Notes under the pieces: model-generated
Told to the model about the DNA's origin: nothing
What the model saw: the letters and a program-made list of their open reading frames with translations, nothing else
The model's database searches: none
Made by a program: the position numbers and the translations under genes
Assembly: GCA_030323885.1 (NCBI GenBank)
Contig: CM059198.1
Span: 11,694,462-11,758,461 of the forward strand
Direction: 5' to 3'
DNA: 64,000 bases
DNA from: Branchipolynoe longqiensis
Taxonomy: Eukaryota > Annelida > Polychaeta > Phyllodocida > Polynoidae
Part shown: positions 18,651 to 29,944 of the stretch, in pieces
Position numbering within the stretch: the first letter of the stretch is position 1
Layout of the letters: every line of letters begins with the position of its first letter

Positions 18651-21092
18651 TCAACTGATCAACCAACACTTGAATTTACTCGTCCTCGCCAGTACCGAGT
18701 TCCTCAGCCTGTGGGGCGTTGCTGCATCCGATTGTGAACAGATTGCATAACAAGCCATTCCTGCCTGTCTGCATCCACAACGACTCATGCATCCTGCCTT
18801 ACAGTTGCAGGTTATGAGTTTTATTACTTTCTGAGGTGCTGGTGGCAAATCAGAAAGGAGTGAAGCAATACGTTGTTATGAATTTTCCATCCCCACTCAG
18901 TCGGTGAGGGATCCTTTCCCAACCATTGTTGCACCTGTAAGTAGGTCCGCAAAGAATGTTGTCATGCAGCTGCAATGGTGGGCGGCAGAGTGGCTAGAGT
19001 GAACTTGGCACCCACTGACTTGCCAGCAATGTTCCTCTTATAGGCATAGTATCTGTATTCATCCAGTGTATTGAACCTTGTTCCACCATATAATGCAAGA
19101 AGAAACTTGTCTCCAGCTGCTGAGACATCGGTGGGATTCAAAGTTTCCGTATTGAACACTCTCATTTCCTTAGCAAGCTCGTCATTTGACATGAGCAACC
19201 GAAACGCCTTTTTCTTGCCTTGTCCATACAGCGCAGATGTGGTATCACACCCTGTGACGGCGTGAAGAAAAAGCAAGTTGTGTTGTTTTTCCCCAACAGC
19301 TTGCTGTATCGTGGTGATATTGAATAATTTTGCCGGTTTATTGTTCATACTGGGACGAAGCATGAATAGCTTTGTATTGGTTGGTGCCCGAGCAACGAGC
19401 ATGACCAACCGGTCTGTGTCAGTCCCAACCAACACAACTGTCTCCCCATTGAATGCAAGATCAAGAGCTGTAGACATGATCATTGTGTCAGCATCAGCTG
19501 TGGCCTGTGCAACATGTATACAGGCATCACAGAGACCAGAAGATATAGCAGGAATAAGGCGGGATTTATTCTTTCCATTTCCAAGAAACCCTGCCTGTGT
19601 TGTCGTAGTGTGCATGCTGCCAGTGAAGATGATATCTGTGGAGAATGCCTTGCTTGCCCTGTGATTTTGTTAAACAGATTTTGTTCAACAGATTTTCTTG
19701 AAGGAGGGCCATCATATCCATCAAAGACGACTGTTGCATTTGACTGGTAGTGCTTGAGGTACATTTGACAGATTTCATCATAAGTTGCTGGACGTGGCCA
19801 AGTCACCCAGTGAAGAAGATGTCCACCATCAACAACAAAAAGAGCCTTGCCTGGCATATTATTGTCACTGGGTACCAATGATTCGTTGACACATCATCAA
19901 ACAATGATGGGGGTCGTGGCGCCAGTTCATACTTCAAGAATCTGGAAAACTTGGAGCTCGAGTTAATAATGCAGGCGATTCGACTGAATTTCTACAGTGT
20001 TCGTCATTGCTGCAAGCAGTTTTACTTTGTCATTCCGTCAAAGTTTTATTCCTGCAAACGGTTTACCAACCAGTTCCTGCATAGCTTTGAATCCATGATG
20101 TTCAGCTTCATCACAGTTGATGGTTTTGTGTGCTACAATTCCAGTAGCAAGGGAAACCAAGGTATTATCTGGTTAGTTCACAAAGGGAGGGTGTGCTTCT
20201 AGCCATTCCAGGAAGGAGTTCAAGTCATGATTGTCTCTGGTTTGTCTTGAGGTAAGAAGCTCCTTATGCTCTTTGTGCTGCTCAGATGTACCTGGGTTGA
20301 TGCCAGTGAATGTTTCCAGGGCATTACATACCTACATACAGCGGTAAAGCAAGCACCCACTGCGCAAGTGTGCTCTCGCTGATTCCACGGCCACGGGTTA
20401 ATCCTCCCGAGGTCTTGATAGCTCCATCAGTACCTGTTCGATGGTCATGTCAGACCAAACTCCACACCAGAACGTGTCACTTCGGCGGATTGTGAAGAAA
20501 CCCCTGTTTGTGAACATGTTGTATTCTTCCGAAGTCATCCTCTTTGACAATTCTGTCATTTGCTGTACATATAGATGTGCCGGTTTTGCGTATGGAAGAT
20601 GTCCTGCGGCATGCGGGTGTGGAAGCATTTTCGTGACAGTATAGGTGAAGCTCCCAGTCACCTATCCTCTCTGCTCTGACAAATAATCGCATGATGTTAA
20701 CTTGCTCAAAGTATTGGATCCAGAGTTTAGCTGTTCGAGATATAGCTTTGGCGTGGTCAGACAGCTCTTTGAGAAGTTGCTTCAGTTGACTAATAACAAT
20801 AGTCACCAATCCATCTTCCAACAGATGTTTCCTATTTCAGAAGATCCTAATAAAGCTTCATCAATGTGCCTTTGTCATCTTCACTAAGGCAGTCTGGTGT
20901 TTGCAGAAGGATAGTGGCCAGAGTTTCTTGAGTAAGATAGTGAGCACGGGAATATGCATGTCCAGTTGTCATGTGTGCAACAGAGGCTGTGCTCCACACT
21001 TCTTCTAATCCAATGCCCGACATTTTTTGTTGTTGGTACATTAGTTGTTTAAGCAGGGGAAATTTCAATCGCAGACGACTGGTCTTCCTCAT
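18651..21092 (-). pseudogene. FEN-1/PIN-like nuclease protein with Cys-rich tail, frameshifted
   Basis: Read 5' to 3' on the minus strand in several phases. An N-terminal region (SGIGLEEVW, about 21.0 kb) is followed by a helical domain (LWIQYFEQVNIMRLFVRAER, YAKPAHLYVQQM, FFTIRRSDTFWCGVWSDM, IEQVLM) and GGLTRGRGISESTLAQWVLA, and then, at 20.3-20.1 kb, RDNHDLNSFLEWLEAHPPF. The C-terminal half (19.88-18.96 kb) holds FVVDGGHLLHW, VVFDGYDGPPSRKSVEQ, ADADTMI, GTDTDRLVMLV and TGCDTTSALYGQGKKKAFRL: the order and spacing of the FEN-1 acidic residues and helix-hairpin. The tail at 18.84-18.65 kb is LPPAPQKVIKLITCNCKAG, CMSRCGCRQAGMAC, a CXC-like zinc-binding pattern. The family is common and multicopy in invertebrates as I remember it. 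The nuclease role is my inference. Confidence 0.65.
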
Positions 21093-21097
21093 TCCAC

Positions 21098-21252
21098 TGC
21101 TCCTTGCCCTATCCTAGTTATGCCGAGTGTCTGGCTAAGAAGCGACAAGTATAAATTTTTAAGTCATTGGTTTGACTCGACCAGGATTCGAACCCACGAC
21201 CCTACGATCTACCAGCACGGGAGATGGACACTCTAACTCATTCGGCCATCCC
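21098..21252 (-). mobile_element. SINE family A copy with intact Pol III boxes
   Basis: Minus strand: A-box TGGCCGAATGAGTTAGAG and B-box GGGTTCGAATCCTGG, then the body GAGTCAAACCAATGACTTA and a 3' end with TAACTAGGATAGGGCAAGGA. It lies inside the TIR-flanked element, between gene and right repeat. The clover leaf is incomplete, so it is a SINE and not a tRNA gene. Confidence 0.7.
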
Positions 21253-21334
21253 ATCACATTATGTTGCCAACAGCTCCCATCAATAGGTGGAAGCCACCTA
21301 ATCTAACAACAACATTGTCCAGTTCATCTGAGGC

Positions 21335-21460
21335 AGCCACGATCTCAGATGGATGGATATGCATGGGAAGATGGATGGATGCATGGGCGGATGGATGGAC
21401 GGACGGATGAACGAAAGGACGGCAGGACGAACGGACGGATTGATGGATGAAGGAAGGAAT
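21335..21460. repeat. GGAT/GGAC simple repeat
   Basis: Imperfect (GGAT)n grading into (GGAC/GAAC)n. Confidence 0.8.
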
Positions 21461-21742
21461 TAATTCATTAGCATATATTACACACCTAATAATAAAACCA
21501 TAATATGGCGCTAAACAATGGACATGCATTTCAATTACGCTGGTTGCTATGCATATGTTCGGACATAGGTTGTCATTGATCAGCATAATTCACAGATATG
21601 AAACGGTTTCAAACAAGATATTGACCATTTGTACTGTTTATATTTTGTACTAATAACAACATGATCTACTACACGTTCATCGCGACATAGTTTGGATGTG
21701 GTTGCTAATATTCATGCTAGCGCTACCATATTTTGGCTGCAA

Positions 21743-22042
21743 TGTACGCTGTTGCTATTGGTTACCATGTATCATAAATATGTATGGTGTTGTTGTATGT
21801 ATTGTTGTACTTGCTTATTAATCATAATGATAAATACAAGCAAATGTTAGATTAATAGTGGAATTAGTTAATCATTAAGGGCATTTTCTGGGCCATTTAG
21901 CATTCAGCTATGGTTGCTAGGTAACACAATGTTTTTAGGAACGAAGCAAGGATGTGATTTTAGCGGACTTTTGATATGTTACTCAGCAAGATAAACTGAG
22001 CTTGTAAAAAGAAATTCAGCTTGACATTATTTTTTTCCGGGT
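21743..22042 (-). repeat. Right ~300-bp terminal inverted repeat
   Basis: Outer end at 22042 (CCGGGT on the plus strand). The inner limit is near TGTACGCTGTTG. See the left copy for shared blocks. Confidence 0.7.
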
Positions 22043-22304
22043 TAAAACCTAATGTTCCTAATATTCCTAATGTTCCTGTACTATGGTAAGATATAATTTT
22101 GTTATTTTTTCTCCCCAGACAAATGTCCACCGATATACAGTGCAGTGTGTTCTTCCGATCAATCTATTCAGCGAGAAGATCTTCGTTTTCCTCTGGTTCT
22201 GGCTGCTTCTAATGGCCTTAGCCACAACATTCAGCTTCATCCACTGGTAAGTGATGCACAAAGTTCAATACATGACCTAGTTTATTTTCTTATTTATCCC
22301 ACTA

Positions 22305-25300
22305 TCTATCAGGTTGGAGAGCTTACCTCGTTCGAGCTATGGTGGTAAATGTACCTACTTCGAGTCCCGGATCAATTTCCAAGGTCGAATTTCATATAGG
22401 ATTAAGGTGCAGGTTCACAAATATGGTTGTGGAACACTGAGTTTTAGGAGGTTTTCATATTGGAATACATCACTAGAAAGCAAAAAATTATATCTAATTT
22501 CTTGAATATTGGAAGGACATTTAGTTGGGACCGGATTGAGTAAATTAACAGTGAATATTAGGAAATAATTCAGTAGTTACCGCACATGGCTACAGGACAG
22601 AACTTCCCATGATAGTACTGTGTTGGTATAGCCATTAATCCCATACAATAGAGGAACCTCCAGTCAACAATGGGGTATATGCTGGTATGTGGCCCACTCA
22701 TATACTTCCACTTGCCACTGGGGGAGCTCCTGTGAGGACTGTTGTACATCTTTTTTTTAAGATATGCATAATCACCACAAATATGGCTTGTCTTGCTGGT
22801 ACAACATTAAGAAAAACCTACCTTAAATATTATTGTATTTGATTTATTTTATTGTTGGTTATCACTTTTTATTTCTATTCATATTATTTAAGGGAATGCC
22901 GGTGCCGGAAGGCCTGGGGACGGGAGGCCAGTAAGCTATGCTCATAAATAACACTGTAATTATGCATCTGATGCATAATCCCCACAAATATGGCATTTCT
23001 TGCTGGTACAGCAACATTAACATTAAACTTACCTTGTATATTATTGCATTTATATTTCATTTATTTTGTTGTTGGTTATCACATTTGATTTATATTTATA
23101 TTATTTGAATTGAGGCCTGGTGCCGGGAGTCTCGGTGCCGGGAGGCCGGGAACCCTGGCGCCAGGAAACCTGGATTCCTTGTGCTGATAGGCTGCCGTCT
23201 CCTCCCACCTCGAACCCAAACCCCATATGCCTATATACACGCTATACATATACCTATGCATACCTATGCATACATATATATATACTTTCATACATATACA
23301 TACACATACATACATATACATACATACACATATACATACATGTACATACATGTACATACATGTATATACACACATACATATGCATACATATACATACATA
23401 TACAGACATATGCATACATATACATACATACATATACATATGTATACATACATATACATACATATAAAATAGAAGAGAGTGATCTCAGATTTGTGTCTGC
23501 CATTTGGAGGCATTGGTACAAACTACTGTATGTAGACCAACATTTTGATATTGGTTAGTATTGTAGTATTCATACTAATACTTATATCCTATTCACATTA
23601 ATTTTTATATCTACCTACTATGGACCAAAGTATGTAACTACCATAGTCCTGAGTCTAAAATAAAGAATTGAATGAATGAATATACATATACATACATATA
23701 CATACATATACATACACATACAATTATCTGATGCATAATCCCCACGAATATGTCATTTCTTGCTGGTACAGCAACATTAATAAAAACTTACCCTGTATAA
23801 TATTGCATACATATTTCAATTTTATTGTTGGTTATCACATTTTATTTATATTTATATTATTTGAATTGAAGCCTAGTGCCGGGAGTCTCGGCGCCAGGAG
23901 GCCGGGAACCCTTGTGCTGGGAAGCCGGGATTCCCAGCACCGATAGGCTGCCGTCTCCTCTCCCCCCCCCCCCCCGAAACCTAAACCCCCTATGCATATT
24001 ATAAATGTTATACATATACATATATATACATATATATATACATATACATACATATACATATGTAATACAATACATATACATACATACATATACATATATA
24101 TACTTACATATACATACATACATATACATACATATCGATATATATACATATATATATATATCGATGTATAAACATATATATATACATATATATACATATA
24201 TACACATACATACATATTAACATACATATATATATATACATATACATACATACACATCTATATATACATATGCAGACATATATACATGAATCTACACATA
24301 TGCATATAAATACATATTGTATTTAGAGATGACTGCATCACATATCTTAGAGTGGTCCTCCATTCGTCACTGCTAAGTTAATCCATGTGTAGTCTGTGTC
24401 ACTATCAGACTTATTGCAACAATGCAAGGGGACTAAGCTCTGACACTTTCACACTCAGATTTTAACCAAACACTGCCATTACCCTAAATAACATTCCATT
24501 TATATTTAATTTATTTTTGATTATGCATGTACATGTACACATACTTTTAAAGCTATATGTACATATGCATATATGCACATACATATGTATGTATTATATA
24601 TAATATATAAATAATATTGCAATATCAGGTGAAGAATAACTTACCAGTGTTCCTAAATGTAAGGATGACTGTGCCAGATCCTTCACAATGGTAATCCATT
24701 TGCAAGTAACAAGTTGACTGTTGTGTAGTGTGTGCCTTCAGAAATATGTGTGTGCAGTGCACTGTGGCACACACCCTTATAAACCAAATCCAATCCACTC
24801 TCACACCTATTCAAAGGGCATAAGCTCTGACACATTCACACTCAGTGAGCTCAGCTGTCAGTGGAGGTGCAGCCCAGAGAACCATTGGCAACCTGAGGTG
24901 TGAAAGCTTTCCTTGTCAGTTTTTGGTTAAAATCTGAGTGTTAAAGTGTCAGAGCTTAGGGCCCCTTGCAATAAGTCTGAGAGTGAAACAGACTACACAT
25001 GGGTTAACTTACCAGTGACAAATGGAGGACCACTCTAAAATATGTGATGCAGTCATCTCTAAATACAGTATGTATTCACATATATATATATATATATATA
25101 TAATTATGTAGTCACATATATAGGTCTCCATATGTATATATGTATACATATATGTAGATGTGAATGCATGTATATATAGACATATATACACATAGGTGCA
25201 TATGTAATATGTATATATGTACATACACATAGGTATATGTATATTTATATGTATACACATATGTATGTTTATATCTATATATATATATATATTATATGTA

Positions 25301-26290
25301 TACATACATGTATATGTAAATCTAAAAATAATGCCAATAATGATTAAAATAATACGGTAATAATAATGACAAGAATAATGATAATAACAATGATAATAAT
25401 TATAATAACGATGATAATAATAACAAATATATAATGATAAAAATGGTTTAACGGGGTTGTATTGTATCCATATATAAACATATATTTGCTGAGTGGTTGG
25501 CATTTTTATTTGATTTATTTTACTTTTGTTTATTACTTTTTACTTCTATTCAAATATGTGGGATGTGGTGGAGGGAGGCTCGGAACTGGGAAGCTGAGAG
25601 GCTATACATATCGTTTTAAATTGATAAAGTGTTTATTAATATATGTATATGTGTCTATATGTATATGTGTATATATGTATATATGCTGTCACAACAATAA
25701 AATAAATCAAATACAATAATATTTAAGGTAGGTTTTTCTTAATGTTGTACCAGCATCTGTGTAGTGATTATGCATCAGATGCATAATCACAGTGAATTAT
25801 TTATTATACATATATATATTGGTATGCAAAAAATATATCTACATGATGCACAACAGTCCCCACAGGACCTCCCCCAGTGGCAAGTGGAAGTATATGAGTG
25901 GGCCACATACCAGCATATACCCCTATTGTTGGCTGGAGGTTCCTCTATTGTTTGGGATTTATGGCTATACCAACACAGTTATAACATGGGCAGTTCTGTC
26001 CTGTAGCCATGTGTTGTAACTACTGAATTATTTCCTAATATTCACTGTTAATTTACTCAATCCGGTCCCAACTAAATGTCCTATGAATATCCAGGAAATT
26101 AGATATAATTTTTGGCTTTATAGTGATGTATTCCAACATGTAAACTTCCCAAAACTCAGTGTGCCATAACCATATTTTTGAACCTGCTAACTAACCCTAT
26201 ATAAAATTCGACCTTGGAAATTGAACCGGGGCTCGAATGAAGTATTTAACCACCATAGCCCGATCGAGGTAAGCTCTCCAACCTGTCTAT
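22305..26290. mobile_element. Foldback-like element: 4-kb imperfect palindrome with tandem subrepeats
   Basis: 22305-22752 is inverted at 25847-26290: GGTTGGAGAGCTTACCTCG and TGGGACCGGATTGAGTAAAT on one side, their complements on the other. Similarity resumes further in around TTAAGAAAAACCTACCTTAA (left about 22808, right about 25722-25741). Inside, a direct-repeat unit beginning GATGCATAATCCCCAC recurs near 22973 and 23731, with a GCCGGGA-rich block after each. A smaller inverted pair lies at about 24320-24480 and 24908-25068. The rest is (ACATAT)n. Each outer end starts with a tRNA-like GGTTGGAGAGCT...ACTTCGAGTCCCGG, so the arms may be SINE-derived. No coding region: frames here are Tyr-Ile-His repeats. 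Confidence 0.6.
23220..24310. repeat. (ACATAT)n-type microsatellite blocks
   Basis: Long imperfect runs of TACATA, ACATAC and (TA)n at 23220-23470, 23680-23720 and 24000-24310. A related block lies at 25075-25310. All long frames here are repeat translations. Confidence 0.85.
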
Positions 26291-26302
26291 CACTAACAGA
26301 TG

Positions 26303-26462
26303 CGATGGCCAAATCAGTTGAACGCCTGCATCATCTAGTTGATATATTTGAAACCACGCGTTTGAACCCTTCCCAGGTCAAACTAATGACATAACAAGTT
26401 ATAGATCTACTCGCCGCTATTTAACCTAGCCTAGCACTCAACATTACTAGGATATCGGCTCC
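26303..26462 (+). mobile_element. SINE family A copy, degenerate
   Basis: GATGGCCAAATCAGTTGAACG (A-box region), a B-box-like CGTTTGAACCC, CAGGTCAAACTAATGAC and the 3' ATTACTAGGATAT. Plus orientation, directly after the foldback element. Confidence 0.55.
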
Positions 26463-26544
26463 ACATCTCGCATCCTGCCCCAATAGGATACTTGCCTCAT
26501 GTCTATTACATATCATAGCTGCTCCACATCTCGCATCCAGGTGT

Positions 26545-26847
26545 TCCAAGTCCCTCGTTTTACCGCTCCAACTTGCGTACATCAAGCGGCAGCTCAAAGC
26601 GATCGACTTCAACAAGTGCGAGAGCAAGACGGCCAGGAAATTCACCGAGAGCTACCTCCGCAGGGATGGTGTATTGATTCTGAGGTTGGTTGGCAAAAAT
26701 GCTAGCGACTTAGTTGCCGCTGAACTGCTGCACGGCCTCTGGATGAACTATGGCCCCGAAAGGAGAACCATGGGAGATACCAATGGCCACAGCGAAACTG
26801 CACAGATCCGCAACCGAAGCCCCATTGTGTCTCAGGACGTTGTATGA
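26545..26847 (+). CDS. Innexin-like C-terminal exon (partial)
   Basis: The frame reads LQLAYIKRQLKAIDFNKC, then RKFTESYLRRDGVLILRLVG, KNASDLVAAELLHGLWMNYG and a short hydrophilic tail to TGA 26845-26847. This is the cytoplasmic C-terminal segment of innexins (F...YL..DG.F.LR.I..N..D.V...L...LW..Y), gap-junction proteins of invertebrates. About 95 residues are visible. The four-helix channel part is not in the neighbourhood. The frame is open upstream to about 26500 with no clear acceptor, so the 5' limit is approximate. The orphan exon may belong to a gene whose 5' exons lie beyond the foldback element, or to a pseudogene. No interior stop is seen. Confidence 0.6.
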   Translation, partial: SKSLVLPLQLAYIKRQLKAIDFNKCESKTARKFTESYLRRDGVLILRLVGKNASDLVAAELLHGLWMNYGPERRTMGDTNGHSETAQIRNRSPIVSQDVV

Positions 26848-27324
26848 TAGCTGTGGATTTATCTCAATTTCTTCTAGACATAGAGAAATGGCTTAGAGCA
26901 ATTGTATTTACTAAACCAGATGCATGGATTTAAACGAACCCAATATAGGTCGGGGAGTGGAACTGTACTCCGACAAATGCTCCCCAAGCACACCTTTTCA
27001 GTTTGTGTAACTGAATATGTGGAGGGAGCGTGCCACAATGAGTAGCATGCAACGTAAAGGGGTTCCCGAGGGGAAACGATATTTTGTCATGTGGGGAACC
27101 GTATTAGGTGATATGATGAGGTAATAACACCTATGACGTCATTCATACATTACATTCATAGTTTGTTTGTTGTCTCAGTGGACTATACCGGGCATCTTTA
27201 ACTTGGGTGTGCGCAGGTGGGGGCGGGGGGGGGGGCCTGATTTGTTCAGAAACTGTTTTTGTACCTAGCCTCTTTCGTAGAAATGGCGCATATCTCTCAA
27301 TGTATATATTGTATGTCATGCGGG

Positions 27325-27510
27325 AGTGAAGTTTGCAAAAGAAGGGAACATTGCACCTAGAGTGGGATTTGAACCCACACTTCTGCCATTCCACACTTCT
27401 ACCCATAAGACAATCTATCTCAGTACCCTGATGTAATCAACCTACCCATGCTGTGTTTACTGCATTTCACATGGGATCAGTGCATCTCACTACATTCATA
27501 CCAGGGGGTA
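27325..27510 (-). mobile_element. SINE family B copy
   Basis: TTGCACCTAGAGTGGGATTTGAACCCACAC is shared, with changes, with 38.03 kb, followed by CTGATGTAATCAACCTACCCA. The complement carries the B-box-like GGGTTCAAATCCCAC. Confidence 0.6.
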
Positions 27511-27580
27511 GGGGTTGCAATAAGAGCACAGCACAACATACATGATTCAAGTCCTTCTGGTCCTTCCCAATTGATTTTAC

Positions 27581-29000
27581 CTAGATCAGAATAGAAGTAA
27601 CTTTCCACTGCCCAGCCAGCAGGGGGGGGGGGGCAGCTAGAAAATGGTTACCATAGAAACCACCCCATACTATATCGATCCTGTTCACTTTTTCCAACCA
27701 TGGTGAGATATATGGCAAGAAAATGTTTTCACTGTACTCCAGAAAGGTTTTGCATGTTGTTGGCTTCAACATTTGAACGACCACTGCAGCATCCATGATG
27801 AGGGCAGATGCTGCCTTCATGGACCTCCACCAGTTTATCCAAGCATTCTACTAAATCACTTTTTCTTCTCGATCTTAACTTTCCTCCACCCAACAAAGAA
27901 GGTGGGTAGCCTTGATTTTCATGAGCAAAACAATCAAGATTCCTATCCCTGTTTTGGCAACCGATACAGAGTTTGGAAAATAGTTTGCTGTCATTCTTGG
28001 CTGACCGCAGTTTCACTTTACTCTGTGACACGTGTTTTGATGGACGGTCTGGGAAGGGGGGGGGGGCACCTTGCTGAGTGGAATTTTGTCACTTATTGGT
28101 TTGGATCTTTCTATAAGTCTATCCCTCACAAAATGTTGGTACTGTTCCAAACCTACTGCCTTAATCTGTCTCACTGTGTTGCAGACAGATTGGTCAGTGA
28201 TATCTTTGGTTGATTGTGAAATCAGGTCATTAGTGACCCTCTTCTTCAAATGGATTAGGTACCTAAGTCATCAATCGTGTCACACAGTGATTTAACATAA
28301 TTTCGGAAATGCTCTTGTCGTGCTGGAGACTGCTCATGGTGGTGTGACCCTTCCCATTTGTTGGCATTAATGGTTTCCTCAAATTCCTTTATCATCCTGG
28401 CAACTTCTGGTCCTGCGACCATCCACCACAACAGAGCACTAGAATTTTCGGTCAGACCGATTGCTCCCCCGTCACCTTTCATAAGTTCATTGTTCTGTTC
28501 GTGAGCTTGATCTATTGTGACTGCAGAAAATGAATTTGCAGTCTTTTGTACAGTGAAGTGCCCATTCATGAATTCCTGGTGTATGTTGGGATGCTTGCGT
28601 TGCAGGTCCAGCATGTCTCTAATGTGTATTGGCAACCTTCTGGAATAATGTGTCCTGTCAAGAGCAAATATCCATGAGACTAGTTCACACAATACTGAAG
28701 TGTATAGAATAAAGTTTGACTTGCAGAAAGATCTCACCAACTAAAACATCAACCCAACCACTTCCATCAAGCCATGACACTACTGCTCTTAGGACAGCCA
28801 TATCAGTATGCAGACCCCCTAACACAATGACCATTTTATCTTCTCCAACATTATCTGGACAGGATTGAGGTAGGGCTATTGCTTTTTTCACAAATGTCAT
28901 AGAATGGTGAATCATCACCACAGAGTGTGCTGCATCAGGAAATAGAGGCAACAACATGCTTGTACACTGTGGTTTGATATTTGTAATTTGACAACTTGTT
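27581..29000 (-). pseudogene. Second member of the FEN/PIN-like family, N-terminal half
   Basis: Minus strand, in order: MLLPLFPDAAHSVVMIHHSM (about 28.96 kb), VVLGG-type GGLHTDMAVL and WLDGSGW, RLPIHIRDMLDLQRKHP, IDQAHEQNNELMKGDGGAIG, WWMVAGPEVARMIKEFE, then NDLISQSTKDITDQSV and LEQYQHFVRDRLIERS. SKLCIGCQNRDRNLDCF, YPPSLLGGGKLRSRRKSDLV, and finally the start of the nuclease-like part (DAAVVVQMLKPTTCKTFLEY, RIDIVWG) follow. The order agrees with the multidomain invertebrate family I recall. At least three frame changes occur (near 28710, 28250, 28030 and 27820), one beside a poly-C tract. The catalytic FEN-like motifs downstream are absent, cut off near a SINE. No inverted repeats recognised at its ends. 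Confidence 0.6.
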
Positions 29001-29009
29001 GGTGCTGTT

Positions 29010-29610
29010 TTCTTCACTCTCCTCACATGGAACATTTCACTATTTGATCCATGTCTATGCCCTCCCCAGCAGAGTTGAGATGTTGTATGAATGAAATGAC
29101 AGTACAGTTGTGGACGAGGGATTATAATCAATATTGTCAATTACTGCTGTAGTGAACACATTGCCAGTAGTTGTGGGGGACATACACCTTGGGTGACTCT
29201 GAACCGCTTACAGACAGCATTTCCAAGACCAGCTGAAATATATCACCACAATTCCATCCTGGGATGGCACAAAAGCATAACTTTTACCAAACAATAATTA
29301 TACATTATGAACTACTAAAGGGAATTGTCAAACATTTAATACATATAGTTGATGGATAAATGGCTATTCCCGTACCTATACTCCCACTCGCGACATACAA
29401 CTTCTGTCGTTTTATGCAATTTTATGAAAACTGTCCTCTGGCTCATAAAAATGTGAATTGGGAATGGCACTATATCACAAATTAATCAGTATGTGTATCC
29501 CTAACTCTCTGCCAATTGTCATGCTGGTATAAAAAAAAATGAACGATTTTTCAGCTATGCCACTGGACTACTTACTGTTAGTGTGCTCCCACCTGCCGGT
29601 CCTTCTGGCC
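29010..29610. other. No further gene recognised
   Basis: The frame on the minus strand to 29140 extends the family remnant by composition only. Beyond it I see nothing supported. Confidence 0.35.
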
Positions 29611-29617
29611 AGCAAGA

Positions 29618-29940
29618 ACGGATGCAGTGGCCGAATCGGTAAGAGTGCTGGCTTCCAGTGCGAAGGTCAGGAGTTTGAATCCCGGCCGAGTCAAACCCAA
29701 CTCAATCCTCAATTACAAAATGTATACTTGTTGCTACCTAACCTAGCAATTGGAATTACTAGGATAGGGCAACGACTGGTTAGCTCCGTATCTGGATGAT
29801 GTGACTGAGTGGGATATCAGGCCATCCTACCAATGGCCTGGTCTTCCAGTGGGGCAGCACTGTTAAAGTCGCCATGAGTGTGCACTGTCACAAGTCAGTA
29901 GCCATCCTGATATGACCATACAAATTGAATTAAAACTAAA
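29618..29940 (+). mobile_element. SINE family A, long copy
   Basis: Plus strand: A-box TGGCCGAATCGGTAAGAG, B-box GAGTTTGAATCCCGG, GAGTCAAACCCAACTCAA, ACTAGGATAGGGCAACGACT, GTGACTGAGTGGGATATCAG, GTCGCCATGAGTGTGCACTG and the A-rich 3' end. The same 3' body is present at 50.66 and 51.11 kb, defining a ~310-bp SINE. Confidence 0.8.
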
Positions 29941-29944
29941 GACA

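Larger units (their letters stand above)
18249..22042 (-). mobile_element. Candidate DNA transposon with ~300-bp inverted repeats and a FEN-1/PIN-like nuclease gene
   Basis: 18249-18550 and 21743-22042 are inverted copies of each other along their length. Shared words include ACCCGGAAAAAAATAATGTC, CAAAAGTCC(C/G)CTAAAATC, CCTAGCAACCAT, TTAATAAGCAAGTA and CAACAACACCATACAT. Both ends are followed outward by TAAA (18245-18248 and 22043-22046), a candidate 4-bp target duplication. Between them lies a minus-strand coding remnant (18651-21092) filling most of the interior, plus a SINE and a GGAT-rich simple repeat. The termini and gene together suggest one mobile unit of 3.79 kb. I do not recognise a DDE transposase. 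Alternatively two MITE copies landed on either side of a host-derived pseudogene. Confidence 0.6.

Noticed and set aside
21160..21215. tRNA gene suggested by GGTTCGAATCC on the minus strand
   Set aside because: A and B boxes are present but the acceptor and anticodon stems do not pair, and the sequence is shared with many SINE copies.
23079..25719. Long Tyr/Ile/His/Cys-rich frames on both strands
   Set aside because: They follow the (ACATAT)n and (TA)n microsatellites, with equal open frames on both strands and no other composition.
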